Shown: positions 29,202 to 37,435, counted from the stretch's first letter. The stretch: 64,000 nt of DNA from Erysipelotrichaceae bacterium (GCA_017405675.1 JAFRAB010000026.1:62001-126000); one strand, 5' to 3'. The notes: generated from the sequence alone by a model not told the origin. Made by a program: numbers and translations.

Positions 29202-29604
29202 GAATTTTACTCAGTTCCTCCAGGGTCAGATCGATCAGGTGGGAAACGGAGAGATCATCAACACCGATGACGATGTTGTCGCATTTGTTTATCGGCAGCA
29301 GAAGTCTCTTAGCCTTGCTCTGGGCTACGGCTTTGGCCATGGCCGGGGTGATTTCACCGTAAAGAGCGTCAGCTATTACAATGCCTATCGGTCCGATGAT
29401 GACATCAGCCGTACGGCTGCAGACCACGATCGGATTCTCACCGGTTACGGCAATATCCGCTCCGGCTTTTAGCATGTTGCTGGTGGCAATGCTGTTGGTG
29501 CCGGCTGCTATGATCGTTATATCCGGATATTCCATCTTTTTGAGGCTCTGTATCAGCTGTCTGCCGATACCGCCGCCCTGGGCATCTATTACCAGTATAT
29601 TCAT
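29194..29604 (-). CDS. DUF3842 family protein
   Basis: 136 residues. MNILVIDAQGGGIGRQLIQSL at the start looks like a nucleotide-binding strand-loop-helix, followed by IIAAGTNSIATSNMLKAGAD and VVCSRTADVIIGPIGIV. This matches the uncharacterised DUF3842 family of Bacillota. RBS AGAGGTG. A TATAAT-like box upstream suggests its own promoter after the AICAR transformylase gene. The promoter of the ECF gene overlaps its 3' end. Confidence 0.82.
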   Translation of the reverse strand: MNILVIDAQGGGIGRQLIQSLKKMEYPDITIIAAGTNSIATSNMLKAGADIAVTGENPIVVCSRTADVIIGPIGIVIADALYGEITPAMAKAVAQSKAKRLLLPINKCDNIVIGVDDLSVSHLIDLTLEELSKILA

Positions 29605-29674
29605 ATGTACACCTCTTAATATCTGTATTATATGGTATCAGGATAGTAAAAGGGAAATGGTAAGCACTCAGGTA

Positions 29675-30859
29675 TTAATGATGGAACAGTCTGATATGGC
29701 TGAAGCACATTACCATGCCATAGCGGTTGCAGGTTTCAATGACATCGCTGTCTCTTACAGAACCGCCCGGCTGAACAACGTATTTAACTCCTGACTTATG
29801 GGCTCTTTCAATGTTGTCGCCAAATGGGAAAAATGCATCGGAAGCCAGGGAAACGCCGTTAATGGTTTTCAGGTATTCTGCCTTTTCTTCGGCTGTTAAC
29901 GGCGCTGGCTGTTGGGTAAAGTATTTCTGCCAGATACCCTCCGCAGTAACGTCTTCTTCATACTGATTGATATAGCCGTCAATGACATTGTCGCGTACGG
30001 CACGGGAAATACCCTTACGGAACGGCAGGGCCAGTACCTTTTCATGCTGTCTTAAAAACCAGGTATCAGCCTTGCCGGCTGCCAGTCTGGTACAGTGGAT
30101 GCGGGACTGCTGTCCGGCCCCGACTCCGATGGCCTGCCCGTCATAGGCAAAGGCTACGGAATTTGACTGGGTATATTTCAGCGTGATCATGGCTACGATA
30201 AGATCTCTTATGGCCTTTTCCGGGAGATCTTTGTTTTCAGTAACGATTTCCTTAAGCAGTTCATCGTTCAGTTTTATGTCATTATGTCCCTGCTGGAAGG
30301 TGATGCCGTAAACCTGCTTGTTTTCTATTGGTGCGCATTCATATTCCGGATCGATCTGAATGACGTTATAATTGCCGTTTTTCTTGCTGCAGAGGATCTG
30401 CAGGGCTTCATCATCATATCCCGGGGCAATGACGCCGTCTGATACTTCTCTCTTGATGATTCTGGCTGTTGTAACATCGCAGATATCGGAGAGGGCAATG
30501 AAATCCCCATAGGAACTGAGTCTGTCAGTGCCTCTGGCACGGGCATAGGCGCAGGCTAAAGGCGATTCATCCAGGCCTTCAATGTCATCCACGAAACAGG
30601 CTTTCTTCTGTACAGGGCTTAATCTGAGGCCTAATGCAGCGCTTGTCGGTGAGACATGCTTGAAACTGGCAGCACAGGTTGTTCCTGTGGCTTCCTTCAG
30701 CTCTTTTACCAGCTGCCAGGAATTCAGGGCATCAAGAAAATTGATATATCCCGGTCTGCCGTTGAGGACTGTTACCGGTAGCCGGGAACCGTCTTCCATG
30801 AAAATACGGGCTGGTTTCTGGTTGGGATTGCAGCCGTATTTGAGAGGTAATTCATTCAT
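29675..30859 (-). CDS. AICAR transformylase, stand-alone (PurH C-terminal activity)
   Basis: 394 residues, only the formyltransferase half of PurH. KYGCNPNQKPARIF, LNGRPGYINFLDALNSWQLV and AASFKHVSPTSAAL are the conserved substrate-binding stretches; GIVAPGYDDEAL-like and VMCFSHIRLFHH close the domain. Transfers a formyl group from 10-formyl-THF to AICAR, the penultimate step of IMP synthesis. The missing cyclohydrolase is supplied by the PurO-type gene two genes upstream. RBS AGGAGG. Confidence 0.93.
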   Translation of the reverse strand: MNELPLKYGCNPNQKPARIFMEDGSRLPVTVLNGRPGYINFLDALNSWQLVKELKEATGTTCAASFKHVSPTSAALGLRLSPVQKKACFVDDIEGLDESPLACAYARARGTDRLSSYGDFIALSDICDVTTARIIKREVSDGVIAPGYDDEALQILCSKKNGNYNVIQIDPEYECAPIENKQVYGITFQQGHNDIKLNDELLKEIVTENKDLPEKAIRDLIVAMITLKYTQSNSVAFAYDGQAIGVGAGQQSRIHCTRLAAGKADTWFLRQHEKVLALPFRKGISRAVRDNVIDGYINQYEEDVTAEGIWQKYFTQQPAPLTAEEKAEYLKTINGVSLASDAFFPFGDNIERAHKSGVKYVVQPGGSVRDSDVIETCNRYGMVMCFSHIRLFHH

Positions 30860-30875
30860 AACGGAAGCCTCCTGT

Positions 30876-31682
30876 TTATTTAAAGAACTCGTACAGCCGT
30901 TCTTTGACCTTAAGATCCCAGAATTCCCACTGGTGGCCGTAGCCCTGGATTTCTTCGTATTTTACCTTGTATCCCAGATCAACGATGTATTCCTTAAAGG
31001 CACGGACTGTTGATAACAGGAAGTCCAGACTGCCGATGGTCATGAAGAACTCAGGCAGAGGTTTCTTTTTCTCGATATTGTCTTTAGCAGTAAAGTAGGC
31101 GTCTTCAGCTGTTCCGATAAGCTTTGTGTCGTCCTTGTTCGGATCACTGTCATAGACGTTTGGATCATTGCCGAACCAGTTCAGGGAAACGCTTCTAGGC
31201 ATGCCCAGTCTGGCAGGGGCACCTGACATGCATAATACCTTACTGAAGACATCAGGATAAGCCAGAGCGATCTTGGCACTTCCGGCTGCACCCATGGAAA
31301 GTCCTCCGATATAGGTGTCTTCATATTTATCAGATACCGGCAGCATATAGCGGCAGACCTTGACCAGTTCTTCCGCAACGAAAGAACGCATCTTGTCGCC
31401 ATACTCATAATTGGCATAGCCGCTGTTGAAGCCTGATGGCATTACGACAACAATGTCATTGTCTTCAGCGTATCTGACAACGTTGGAGAAATTGATGTAG
31501 TCATTGCAGTCACCGGTAAAACCATGCAGCAGGATCAGCAGTTTGTATTTATTGTCAGGTGAATAGATGTCATCGAACTTTTCGGTTCGGCCTCTGCCAA
31601 GAGTGTATGACGGGATTATTGCGTTAAAGTCTACCTGTCTGCCCAGACATCTGGACAGGATGTTGATTTTCATTGTTGCCAT
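30876..31682 (-). CDS. Alpha/beta-hydrolase esterase (EstA/esterase-D type)
   Basis: 268 residues. Oxyanion region LLILLHGFTGDCNDY, nucleophile Ser in GGLSMGAAGS, and a late His in YGHQWEFWDLKV make the triad with a mid-region Asp. No signal peptide, so it acts in the cytoplasm on an acyl or small ester. It is nested in a purine cluster with 2-16-base gaps, which is odd; no purine role is known for this family. Confidence 0.85.
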   Translation of the reverse strand: MATMKINILSRCLGRQVDFNAIIPSYTLGRGRTEKFDDIYSPDNKYKLLILLHGFTGDCNDYINFSNVVRYAEDNDIVVVMPSGFNSGYANYEYGDKMRSFVAEELVKVCRYMLPVSDKYEDTYIGGLSMGAAGSAKIALAYPDVFSKVLCMSGAPARLGMPRSVSLNWFGNDPNVYDSDPNKDDTKLIGTAEDAYFTAKDNIEKKKPLPEFFMTIGSLDFLLSTVRAFKEYIVDLGYKVKYEEIQGYGHQWEFWDLKVKERLYEFFK

Positions 31683-31684
31683 GA

Positions 31685-32347
31685 TCAGTTCTCCTTATTC
31701 TTATTACAGATGATTCTGTTATTGCCATATCTTACATACAGACTGATCTTGTTGTCAGGATCCAGACTGTCCCACAGTTTCTGTGTAAATGTATCGATGC
31801 TGTCAGTTATTTCAAACTGCAGCGGATCAGATGAGAAGGATGGAAGAGGGTTGCCGTCATTATCATATGTTGATATGAAGTAAGCTGTACCGTTGCTCTG
31901 AGGGAAATCGTAATACAGTCTCAGACACTCTTCGTCCTGTTTTTTCAGAATGGACATCTGAATGTTTTCTTTGTTTACCAGAGCCGATATACGAGGTGTA
32001 TAGTTAGGCCGGTCCGGTTCATATTCTCGGGTATTCAGAGCATCACGGAAAGACTTTCCGGAAATCAGGTATTCATATATGGTATCAGTCTGATTTCCGT
32101 TGGTAACGATAATGCTGTCCCGATATTCTCTTACGGCGTTATAGATTATTAATGAAGGATCAGCGACTTTTGTTTCATCAAACGGTTCCGTACTGAGAAT
32201 GCTGTCTGCTTCTCTGAATACTCTGTTGCGGCTGTTGGCGCTGCGTCCCATGATGAAATAGGCGATCACAGGTTCACTGTCATATAAGCCGGCAATGATG
32301 CCTCTGCCCGGATAGGCGTTGTTCTGAAGATATTCAAATATGTTCAT
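31685..32347 (-). CDS. purO: IMP cyclohydrolase, PurO-like
   Basis: 220 residues from the ATG at 32347 (GAGGAGATC upstream); an upstream in-frame extension lies inside the neighbouring gene and lacks an RBS. GRGIIAGLYDSEPVIAYFIMGRSANSRNR is near the start (two Arg/Asn-rich substrate-binding pieces of the archaeal-type cyclohydrolase). Closes the purine ring of FAICAR to give IMP, completing the pathway with the stand-alone transformylase in the same cluster. Its start overlaps the stop region of the phosphoribosyltransferase gene. Confidence 0.82.
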   Translation of the reverse strand: MNIFEYLQNNAYPGRGIIAGLYDSEPVIAYFIMGRSANSRNRVFREADSILSTEPFDETKVADPSLIIYNAVREYRDSIIVTNGNQTDTIYEYLISGKSFRDALNTREYEPDRPNYTPRISALVNKENIQMSILKKQDEECLRLYYDFPQSNGTAYFISTYDNDGNPLPSFSSDPLQFEITDSIDTFTQKLWDSLDPDNKISLYVRYGNNRIICNKNKEN

Positions 32348-32348
32348 T

Positions 32349-32915
32349 TCAGATCTCCTCATAGTCACCGTCAGCAGTCTTTCTGAAGAGAGGCAGTTTC
32401 TGCAGGAATATGATGTCCTTGCGCTCAGCAGCATCTCCTTCAGCCAGTATGCAGGCTTTGTTTACAACGTTGGCACCGGCTTTGGTTACCAGTTTTTCCA
32501 GAGCAGCCAGAGAATCACCGGTGGAAACGACGTCATCCAGCAGGCAGACGTTTTTACCCTTTATTCTGGCAATGTCACTGCCATCCAGGTAAAGGTGCTG
32601 CTGTGAAGCGGTGGTAATGGATTTTACGGATATCTCCAGGGTATCTTTCATGTAGCTTTTCTCAGATTTGCGGGCTACGACAAAGTTCTTCAGACCGAGC
32701 TGTTTACTTATTTCATAGGCCAGAGCAATGCCCTTGGCTTCAGCAGTAACGATGGTATCGCATTGACCGATCTTTTCAGCCAGTAAAGGGCCGACGGCAC
32801 TTACGAGTTCCGTATCGGAAATGACTACGAAACTGGCAAAGGCCAGTTCATCATTTATGTCTACAAAAGGCAGATATCTTTTCAGCCCTGCAACTTCAAG
32901 ACAGTATTCTTTCAT
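32349..32915 (-). CDS. Purine-type phosphoribosyltransferase (Apt/Xpt-like)
   Basis: 188 residues. The PRPP-binding motif is VCLLDDVVSTGDSLAAL, and DTIVTAEAKGIALAYEIS is the pyrophosphate loop region, as in adenine/xanthine phosphoribosyltransferases. It salvages a free purine base to the nucleotide. First gene of a cluster with PurO, an esterase and AICAR transformylase. RBS AAGGAGA. Base specificity is not readable with confidence. Confidence 0.85.
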   Translation of the reverse strand: MKEYCLEVAGLKRYLPFVDINDELAFASFVVISDTELVSAVGPLLAEKIGQCDTIVTAEAKGIALAYEISKQLGLKNFVVARKSEKSYMKDTLEISVKSITTASQQHLYLDGSDIARIKGKNVCLLDDVVSTGDSLAALEKLVTKAGANVVNKACILAEGDAAERKDIIFLQKLPLFRKTADGDYEEI

Positions 32916-32933
32916 AATCGTTGTCTCCTTAAT

Positions 32934-32973
32934 GTAAAAAACAAAACTCTTCCTTCCCGCTGGAAAGAAGAGT
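32934..32973 (-). terminator. Strong hairpin between mscL and the purine cluster
   Basis: ACTCTTC (minus strand 32973-32967) pairs with GAAGAGT (32952-32946), extended inside by TTCC/GGGAA, followed by TTTTGTTTTTT. It ends just before the RBS of the phosphoribosyltransferase gene. It may simply end mscL, or act as an attenuator, as no separate promoter fits after it. Confidence 0.85.
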
Positions 32974-32998
32974 CATTGTCGTTCAAAATCTTAAAGTA

Positions 32999-33397
32999 TT
33001 ATTTTTTGTTCATCTTAACTAACAGTTCCTTGATGTCTCCTAATAATTCTTCAGTAGTAGGAGCTGCTGGAGCTGCTGGTTCTTCTGGCTTTTCTTCAGG
33101 CTTTGCCAGAGTTGCTTTAGCTGAGTTGATAGCCTTAATGAAGACGAACAGGCAGAAGGCGGTTAAGATAAATGTAATGACAGCTGTCAGGAAATTGCCG
33201 TACTGAATGCCGGCGATCTGCATGCCTTCCAGTCCGTTAGGATTGCCGAAAATCAAACCAAGGACAGGTACGAAGATATCTCCAACCAGTGAGCCTATGA
33301 TTTTATTGAAGGCACCGCCGATGATAACGCCTACAGCGAGATCGATCAGGTTGCCGCCAATTGCGAAATCTCTGAATTCCTTTAAAAACTTCTTCAT
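32999..33397 (-). CDS. mscL: Large-conductance mechanosensitive channel
   Basis: 132 residues. EFRDFAIGGNLIDLAVGVIIGGAFNKII is the N-terminal helix and pore-lining TM1; TM2 is NFLTAVITFILTAFCLFVFIKA. The cytoplasmic tail carries the conserved KEEPAAPAAPTTEE..LLGDIKELL pattern. Opens under high membrane tension to release solutes on osmotic downshock. RBS AAGGAGGA. Confidence 0.97.
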   Translation of the reverse strand: MKKFLKEFRDFAIGGNLIDLAVGVIIGGAFNKIIGSLVGDIFVPVLGLIFGNPNGLEGMQIAGIQYGNFLTAVITFILTAFCLFVFIKAINSAKATLAKPEEKPEEPAAPAAPTTEELLGDIKELLVKMNKK

Positions 33398-33490
33398 AAA
33401 AATCCTCCTTAAAGATCACAGATATTTTAGCATAAAGGTAGTGATTTTTCTATAAGATTGATTGATGTTGTGGTATACTGTATAGGCAGC

Positions 33491-33564
33491 GGGCCTATAG
33501 TTTAATGGTAGAATTGTTGATTCCGATTCAACAGGCACCGGTTCGATTCCGCTTAGGTCCACCA
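33491..33564 (+). tRNA. tRNA-Arg (anticodon CCG)
   Basis: Acceptor GGGCCTA/TAGGTCC, anticodon stem GTTGA/TCAAC with loop TTCCGAT, T loop TTCGATT, CCA encoded. The T stem has one C-C mismatch (ACCGG/CCGCT). Preceded by an extended -10 (TGGTATACT). Confidence 0.9.
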
Positions 33565-33574
33565 TATTATCCGG

Positions 33575-33599
33575 AAAGCTTCTGATGGGAGCTTTTTTT
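33575..33599 (+). terminator. Terminator after tRNA-Arg
   Basis: AAAGCTTC ... GGGAGCTTT hairpin followed by a T run. Confidence 0.85.
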
Positions 33600-33612
33600 G
33601 TTTAAGGATAAA

Positions 33613-33641
33613 TTGAATCGGAAGTTAACTCACTGTATAAT
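33613..33641 (+). promoter_or_regulatory. Promoter giving a probable leaderless mRNA
   Basis: TTGAAT (33613-33618), 17-base spacer, TATAAT (33636-33641). Transcription should begin at or within a base of the ATG at 33648. Confidence 0.8.
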
Positions 33642-33647
33642 AGAAAA

Positions 33648-34301
33648 ATGAAATACAGTACGGTTATATTTGATCTTGACGGCACACTGCTGGATACCCT
33701 TGATGATCTGGCTGATGCCGTAAATCATACCATGAAGATGTTCGGCTGGCCTTCAAGAACAAGAGACGAGGTCATGTCTTTTGTGGGCAACGGCTTAAGA
33801 AGACTGATGGAACTGTCGGTTCCTGAGGGACCGGATAACCCGCGCTTTGAAGAAGCTGTCGGGGAACAGAGACGATTCTATCAACTTAACTGTAATGTAA
33901 AGACAGCTCCATATGAAGGCATCTTGCCTTTAATGGAAAGACTGAAAAGTGACGGATATAAGTTGGCGATTGTTTCCAATAAGGCTGATGAGGCTGTAAA
34001 GGAACTGGACAGGATCTATTTTGCGGGACTTACTGATGTTGCGGTCGGAGAAAGTCCGCTGGTCAGAAAGAAACCATGGCCTGATACCGTAAACCGCGTC
34101 ATGGAACTGCTGGGAAGCAGTAAGGAAGAATGCCTTTATGTTGGTGATTCCGAAGTTGACGTGCTGACGGCCGGTAATGCTGAAATTGACTGTGCCGCTG
34201 TTTCCTGGGGTTCCCGCAGCCATCAGCAGCTGGAGGCTGCCGGGGCTGAAGTGATAATTGAAAATACAGAGGAGTTATATGAATACATCCGCGAAAAATA
34301 A
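33648..34301 (+). CDS. gph: HAD-family phosphatase, phosphoglycolate-phosphatase-like
   Basis: 217 residues. HAD motif I IFDLDGTLLDTLDDL with nucleophile and acid Asp, motif II Ser in LAIVSNKADEAV, motif III Lys in VRKKPWPD, and motif IV YVGDSEVDVLTAGNA. Cap and size match Gph, which removes phosphate from 2-phosphoglycolate, though relatives use other sugar phosphates. No RBS; the start codon follows the -10 by six bases. Overlaps the next gene by 23 bases. Confidence 0.88.
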   Translation: MKYSTVIFDLDGTLLDTLDDLADAVNHTMKMFGWPSRTRDEVMSFVGNGLRRLMELSVPEGPDNPRFEEAVGEQRRFYQLNCNVKTAPYEGILPLMERLKSDGYKLAIVSNKADEAVKELDRIYFAGLTDVAVGESPLVRKKPWPDTVNRVMELLGSSKEECLYVGDSEVDVLTAGNAEIDCAAVSWGSRSHQQLEAAGAEVIIENTEELYEYIREK

Positions 34302-34836
34302 ACTGTTTGAAAAAGTTGAAGACTATATAGCGCTGAAATACTATGAGCCTGTCATTGAGGAGATGAAAGAGAGGCCTTTTGATGATTTCACCGGGCTTTC
34401 TGCTCCTTCGGTAGCTAAGACATACGGTTATCAGATGCTGGAAACTTCGCACCCTGAACCGCGTAAAAGCGGACGCCGCATTGAAGAACTCGTTAATAAT
34501 CTCTCTGAAAGCTTCAGCAGCATGGTTTTAAGACTTATTGATGAAAAGGGCCTGAAGGATTCCGCTGTCTATAAGAAAGCCGGCATTGACAGAAGAGTAT
34601 TCTCCAGATTAAGAAAGAATGATTATCAGCCGTCTAAGAATACTGCAATTCTGCTGGCAATGGCTCTGAATCTTTCGCTTGATGAAGCAAAGGACCTGCT
34701 GGAGAAGGCAGGATACAGTCTTTCACACAGTAATAAGGCGGATGTGATTGTCATGTATTTCCTGGAAGAGGGCAATCATGATATTTATGCGCTTAATGAA
34801 ACGCTTGACCATTTTGAAGAAAGGACCTTGTCTTAA
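34279..34836 (+). CDS. HTH-containing protein of unknown role
   Basis: 185 residues from the ATG at 34279 with GAGGAG upstream. The C-terminal part contains an XRE-like helix-turn-helix: DSAVYKKAGIDRRVFSRLRKN followed by KNTAILLAMALNLSLDEAKDLLEKAGYSLS. The N-terminal part is helical, charged and unrecognised. It overlaps the phosphatase and is directly followed by the lysozyme gene. It may be a regulator or an RNA/DNA adaptor; function not known. Confidence 0.75.
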   Translation: MNTSAKNKLFEKVEDYIALKYYEPVIEEMKERPFDDFTGLSAPSVAKTYGYQMLETSHPEPRKSGRRIEELVNNLSESFSSMVLRLIDEKGLKDSAVYKKAGIDRRVFSRLRKNDYQPSKNTAILLAMALNLSLDEAKDLLEKAGYSLSHSNKADVIVMYFLEEGNHDIYALNETLDHFEERTLS

Positions 34837-35577
34837 GTGAGAAAAGGCAGGATAAAGATAGTTTTAACTGCTGTTTTTGCTGTGCTGGCCACAGTCTTTT
34901 TCCGGTCGCTTGTCAAGCAGAAGAAAGTGCTTCTGAATAAGATGTTCATAAGGAAAAGCGATGTAGTCGGCGTTGATGTTTCCGAATATCAGGATGTCAT
35001 TGACATGTCTGAATTAGCCAGACAGAATGTTTCCTTTGTAATTATCAGGGCTACTGAAGGCAGTTCTCTGGTTGACGCACGATTCGCTGAAAACTGGGAA
35101 AACGTTCATCAGACTTCGCTGATAGCCGGTGCCTATCATTTCTTCTCCTTTGATTCCCCGGGAGCTACGCAGGCGGAAAACTTCATTAACACAGTTGGTG
35201 ATCTGCGCAATGATCTGATCCCAGTGGTTGATGTTGAATTCTATGGTGATAAAAACGAAAATCCTCCGGCTAAGGAAAATGTTCGAAGGGAACTGAAGGT
35301 TTATCTGGACATTCTGGAGGAAAGGTATGGAGTCAAGCCGATGATATACTGTGCCAAGCCTATCGGGGAGGATTATATTAAGGATGCCTTTGGCGAGTAT
35401 CCTCTGTGGGTACGCAGCGTATATTATCCGGCCTGGTTTGAATTCGGCAATAAATGGACGATGTGGCAGTATCAGGATACTGGTATCCTGGATGGTTACA
35501 GCGGAGGTGAAAAGTACATTGATCTGAATGTACTCAACAGAAATGTCAGCCTTGAAGACATTATGGTCAAGCAGTAA
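34837..35577 (+). CDS. GH25-family lysozyme, membrane-anchored or secreted
   Basis: 246 residues from a GTG that immediately follows the upstream stop. An N-terminal hydrophobic segment (IVLTAVFAVLATVFFRSL) is a signal anchor. The GH25 fold is clear: GVDVSEYQDVIDM, FVIIRATEGS, AGAYHFFSF, catalytic DVEFYGD with Asp and Glu, YCAKPIGEDY, and WTMWQYQDTGILDG. It cleaves the muramic acid-glucosamine bond of peptidoglycan and probably remodels the cell's own wall. Confidence 0.92.
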   Translation: MRKGRIKIVLTAVFAVLATVFFRSLVKQKKVLLNKMFIRKSDVVGVDVSEYQDVIDMSELARQNVSFVIIRATEGSSLVDARFAENWENVHQTSLIAGAYHFFSFDSPGATQAENFINTVGDLRNDLIPVVDVEFYGDKNENPPAKENVRRELKVYLDILEERYGVKPMIYCAKPIGEDYIKDAFGEYPLWVRSVYYPAWFEFGNKWTMWQYQDTGILDGYSGGEKYIDLNVLNRNVSLEDIMVKQ

Positions 35578-35618
35578 AAATGTCGCCTGACAGACGACCA
35601 TTCATATTTATACAGATG

Positions 35619-35649
35619 ATATCCTCTGTTTGTAAGAAACGGAGGATAT
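35619..35649 (+). promoter_or_regulatory. Hairpin that buries the RBS of the VWA gene
   Basis: ATATCCTCTGTTT (35619-35631) pairs over 13 bp, with one G-U, to AAACGGAGGATAT (35637-35649), loop GTAAG. The 3' arm contains the GGAGG of the next gene, so folding would block translation. No T run follows, so it is unlikely to be an ordinary terminator. Confidence 0.6.
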
Positions 35650-35654
35650 TTATT

Positions 35655-36263
35655 ATGAAGAATACAGAAGTCATTTTCATTCTTGACCGCAGCGGATCCA
35701 TGAGCGGACTGGAATCCGATACGATTGGCGGATATAATTCCATTTTGAAGCAGCAGAGAGAGGCAGATGGGGATGTAAACGTAACAACGGTTCTCTTTGA
35801 TGACAGATATGAACTGCTGCATAACAGAGAAAACATCAGAAAGATCAGTGATCTGACCGCAAAGGAATACTATGTCAGAGGATGTACGGCTCTGGTAGAC
35901 GCCATGGGCATCACCATCAGCCGTTTCATCAGGGAAATAAATGATGAGAAGGTCCTGTTTGTAATAACCACGGACGGCTACGAGAATGCCAGCAGGGAAT
36001 ATACGGCTGACGCTGTCAGAAAGATGATTGAAAAGCAGAAGGAAAAAGGCTGGGAGTTCATCTTCATGGGAACCAACATTGACGCTGTATCTACAGGCAG
36101 ACAGTTTGGCATTGCTCGTAACCGGAATTATGTCAATGACAGCAAAGGCATTGAGGCCACATACGGTTCCCTTAGAAGGGCGGTAAAGAGTTTTGTGGAG
36201 AACAGCGCCGTTGATGAAAACTGGGATGAAGAGGTTAATACGGATTACAGGAGAATGAGATAA
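35655..36263 (+). CDS. VWA-domain protein
   Basis: 202 residues, starting at the ATG at 35655. The metal-ion-dependent adhesion site is intact: DRSGSMSG near the start, a Thr in RGCTALVDAMG, and Asp in VITTDGYENAS. Residues 1-180 are one VWA domain with no signal peptide, so it is cytoplasmic. Such proteins often serve as binding platforms or relate to tellurite/stress systems; here no partner ATPase is adjacent. Its RBS lies in a stable hairpin. Confidence 0.85.
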   Translation: MKNTEVIFILDRSGSMSGLESDTIGGYNSILKQQREADGDVNVTTVLFDDRYELLHNRENIRKISDLTAKEYYVRGCTALVDAMGITISRFIREINDEKVLFVITTDGYENASREYTADAVRKMIEKQKEKGWEFIFMGTNIDAVSTGRQFGIARNRNYVNDSKGIEATYGSLRRAVKSFVENSAVDENWDEEVNTDYRRMR

Positions 36264-36264
36264 A

Positions 36265-36273
36265 TGGTATAAT
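36265..36273 (+). promoter_or_regulatory. Extended -10 promoter of deoC
   Basis: TGG followed by TATAAT (36268-36273), directly after the VWA stop. Gives a short leader carrying GAGGTGAT ahead of the ATG at 36295. Confidence 0.6.
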
Positions 36274-36294
36274 ACCTTCAGTAGAGGTGATATC

Positions 36295-36963
36295 ATGATC
36301 AGTAAAAAAGAACTGGCCAAAATGGTTGACCACACCAATCTTAAACCGTATGCCACAGCTGCCGATATGAAGAAACTGTGCGATGAAGCGATTGAGAACG
36401 GCTTCGGAATGGTAGCCATCAATCCGGCCCAGGTCAGAAGATGCAAGGAGTATCTGAAGGGTACAGGAGTTCATGTAGGGGCTGCCATCGGATTCCCGCT
36501 GGGACAGACAACCATTGAAGTAAAGGTGTTTGAAACAGAAGATGCCATTAAGAACGGGGCAGATGAAATTGACTATGTCATCAACATTACCGAACTGAAG
36601 GAAAAGAACTATGACTACATCGAAGAGGAAATGCAGGGGATCGTTGATGTCTGCCGTAAGAACAATGTCATCTCCAAAGTCATTTTTGAGAACTGCTTCC
36701 TGACCAAGGAAGAGATCCGCAAGATGTCAGAGATAGCTCTGAAGGTCAGACCTGACTATGTCAAGACTTCAACAGGATGGGGTACTTCGGGTGCCAAACT
36801 GGAAGACATAGCCATCATGAAGGAAGTGCTGCAGGGCAAGGTTCAGATCAAGGCTGCCAGCGGTATCAAGACTTTCCGGCAGGCTAAGACCTTTGTGGAA
36901 GCCGGCTGTACCAGACTGGGAACTTCCAGCGGCATAGCCATTATTGAAGGATACGAAGAATAA
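36295..36963 (+). CDS. deoC: Deoxyribose-phosphate aldolase
   Basis: 222 residues, standard length. Schiff-base Lys157 in YVKTSTGWGTSGA, start VDHTNLKPYAT, proton-relay ENCFLTKEE region, and phosphate site KAASGIKT. Splits 2-deoxyribose-5-phosphate into acetaldehyde and glyceraldehyde-3-phosphate in nucleoside breakdown. No other deo genes are adjacent. Confidence 0.97.
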   Translation: MISKKELAKMVDHTNLKPYATAADMKKLCDEAIENGFGMVAINPAQVRRCKEYLKGTGVHVGAAIGFPLGQTTIEVKVFETEDAIKNGADEIDYVINITELKEKNYDYIEEEMQGIVDVCRKNNVISKVIFENCFLTKEEIRKMSEIALKVRPDYVKTSTGWGTSGAKLEDIAIMKEVLQGKVQIKAASGIKTFRQAKTFVEAGCTRLGTSSGIAIIEGYEE

Positions 36964-36992
36964 GGCCAAAATTGAATTTTGGCCTTTTTTTT
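36962..36992 (+). terminator. deoC terminator (contains the veg-like -35)
   Basis: AAGGCCAAAATT GA AATTTTGGCCTT stem followed by T8. The left stem and loop contain TTGAAT used as -35 of the next promoter. Confidence 0.93.
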
Positions 36993-37000
36993 GATATAAT
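36972..37000 (+). promoter_or_regulatory. Promoter of the Veg-like gene, nested in the terminator
   Basis: TTGAAT (36972-36977), 17 bases, TATAAT (36995-37000). Confidence 0.7.
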
Positions 37001-37033
37001 ATTTTTAAGGTATTTTCAGGGGGATGCATAATA

Positions 37034-37279
37034 GTGGGCAGCAGAATTCATAATAAAAGCCTGAGCGAAACGCAATCTCAGATAAAAGCATTATTATACA
37101 AAAAGGTCAAGGTATCATATAACAGCCGAGGCAAAGAAGTAAGTGATATCGGCACCATCACGGCAGTATTTAATAGTCTGTTCATTTTTGAGTATCAGCG
37201 CAACGGCCAGCAGTTCAAAGCTTCATTTACCTACACTGATGTCATGACGGAAGTCATTTCCGTAAGTGAAGCCGCATAA
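37034..37279 (+). CDS. veg: Veg family protein
   Basis: 81 residues from a GTG at 37034. The pattern KKVKVSYNSRGKEVSDIGTI, FNSLFIFEYQ and ASFTYTDVMTEVISV matches the small Veg family (about 85 residues, stimulates biofilm formation in Bacillus). RBS is modest (AGGGGG, a little far). An ATG at 37024 is in another frame and gives only nine codons. Confidence 0.82.
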   Translation: MGSRIHNKSLSETQSQIKALLYKKVKVSYNSRGKEVSDIGTITAVFNSLFIFEYQRNGQQFKASFTYTDVMTEVISVSEAA

Positions 37280-37294
37280 CACTGATAAAAGTGA

Positions 37295-37322
37295 TTGTAT
37301 TTTCAGAATAAACGTGTATAAT
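37295..37322 (+). promoter_or_regulatory. Promoter of tRNA-Leu and dut
   Basis: TTGTAT (37295-37300), 16-base spacer, TATAAT (37317-37322). Confidence 0.75.
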
Positions 37323-37332
37323 AAAAATACAT

Positions 37333-37416
37333 GCGCTGGTGGCGGAATTGGCAGACGCGTACGTCTCAGACGCGTATGATAGTATCGTGCGGGTTCAAGT
37401 CCCGCCCAGCGCACCA
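37333..37416 (+). tRNA. tRNA-Leu (anticodon CAG)
   Basis: Class II tRNA: acceptor GCGCTGG/CCAGCGC, anticodon stem TACGT/GCGTA with loop CTCAGAC, long variable arm, T arm GCGGG TTCAAGT CCCGC, CCA encoded. Confidence 0.96.
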
Positions 37417-37435
37417 ATAAAAAAGAAAAAGGAAT

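Noticed and set aside
37024..37053. ATG-initiated short frame at the veg-like gene start
   Set aside because: Only nine codons and in a different frame from the conserved Veg-like protein.
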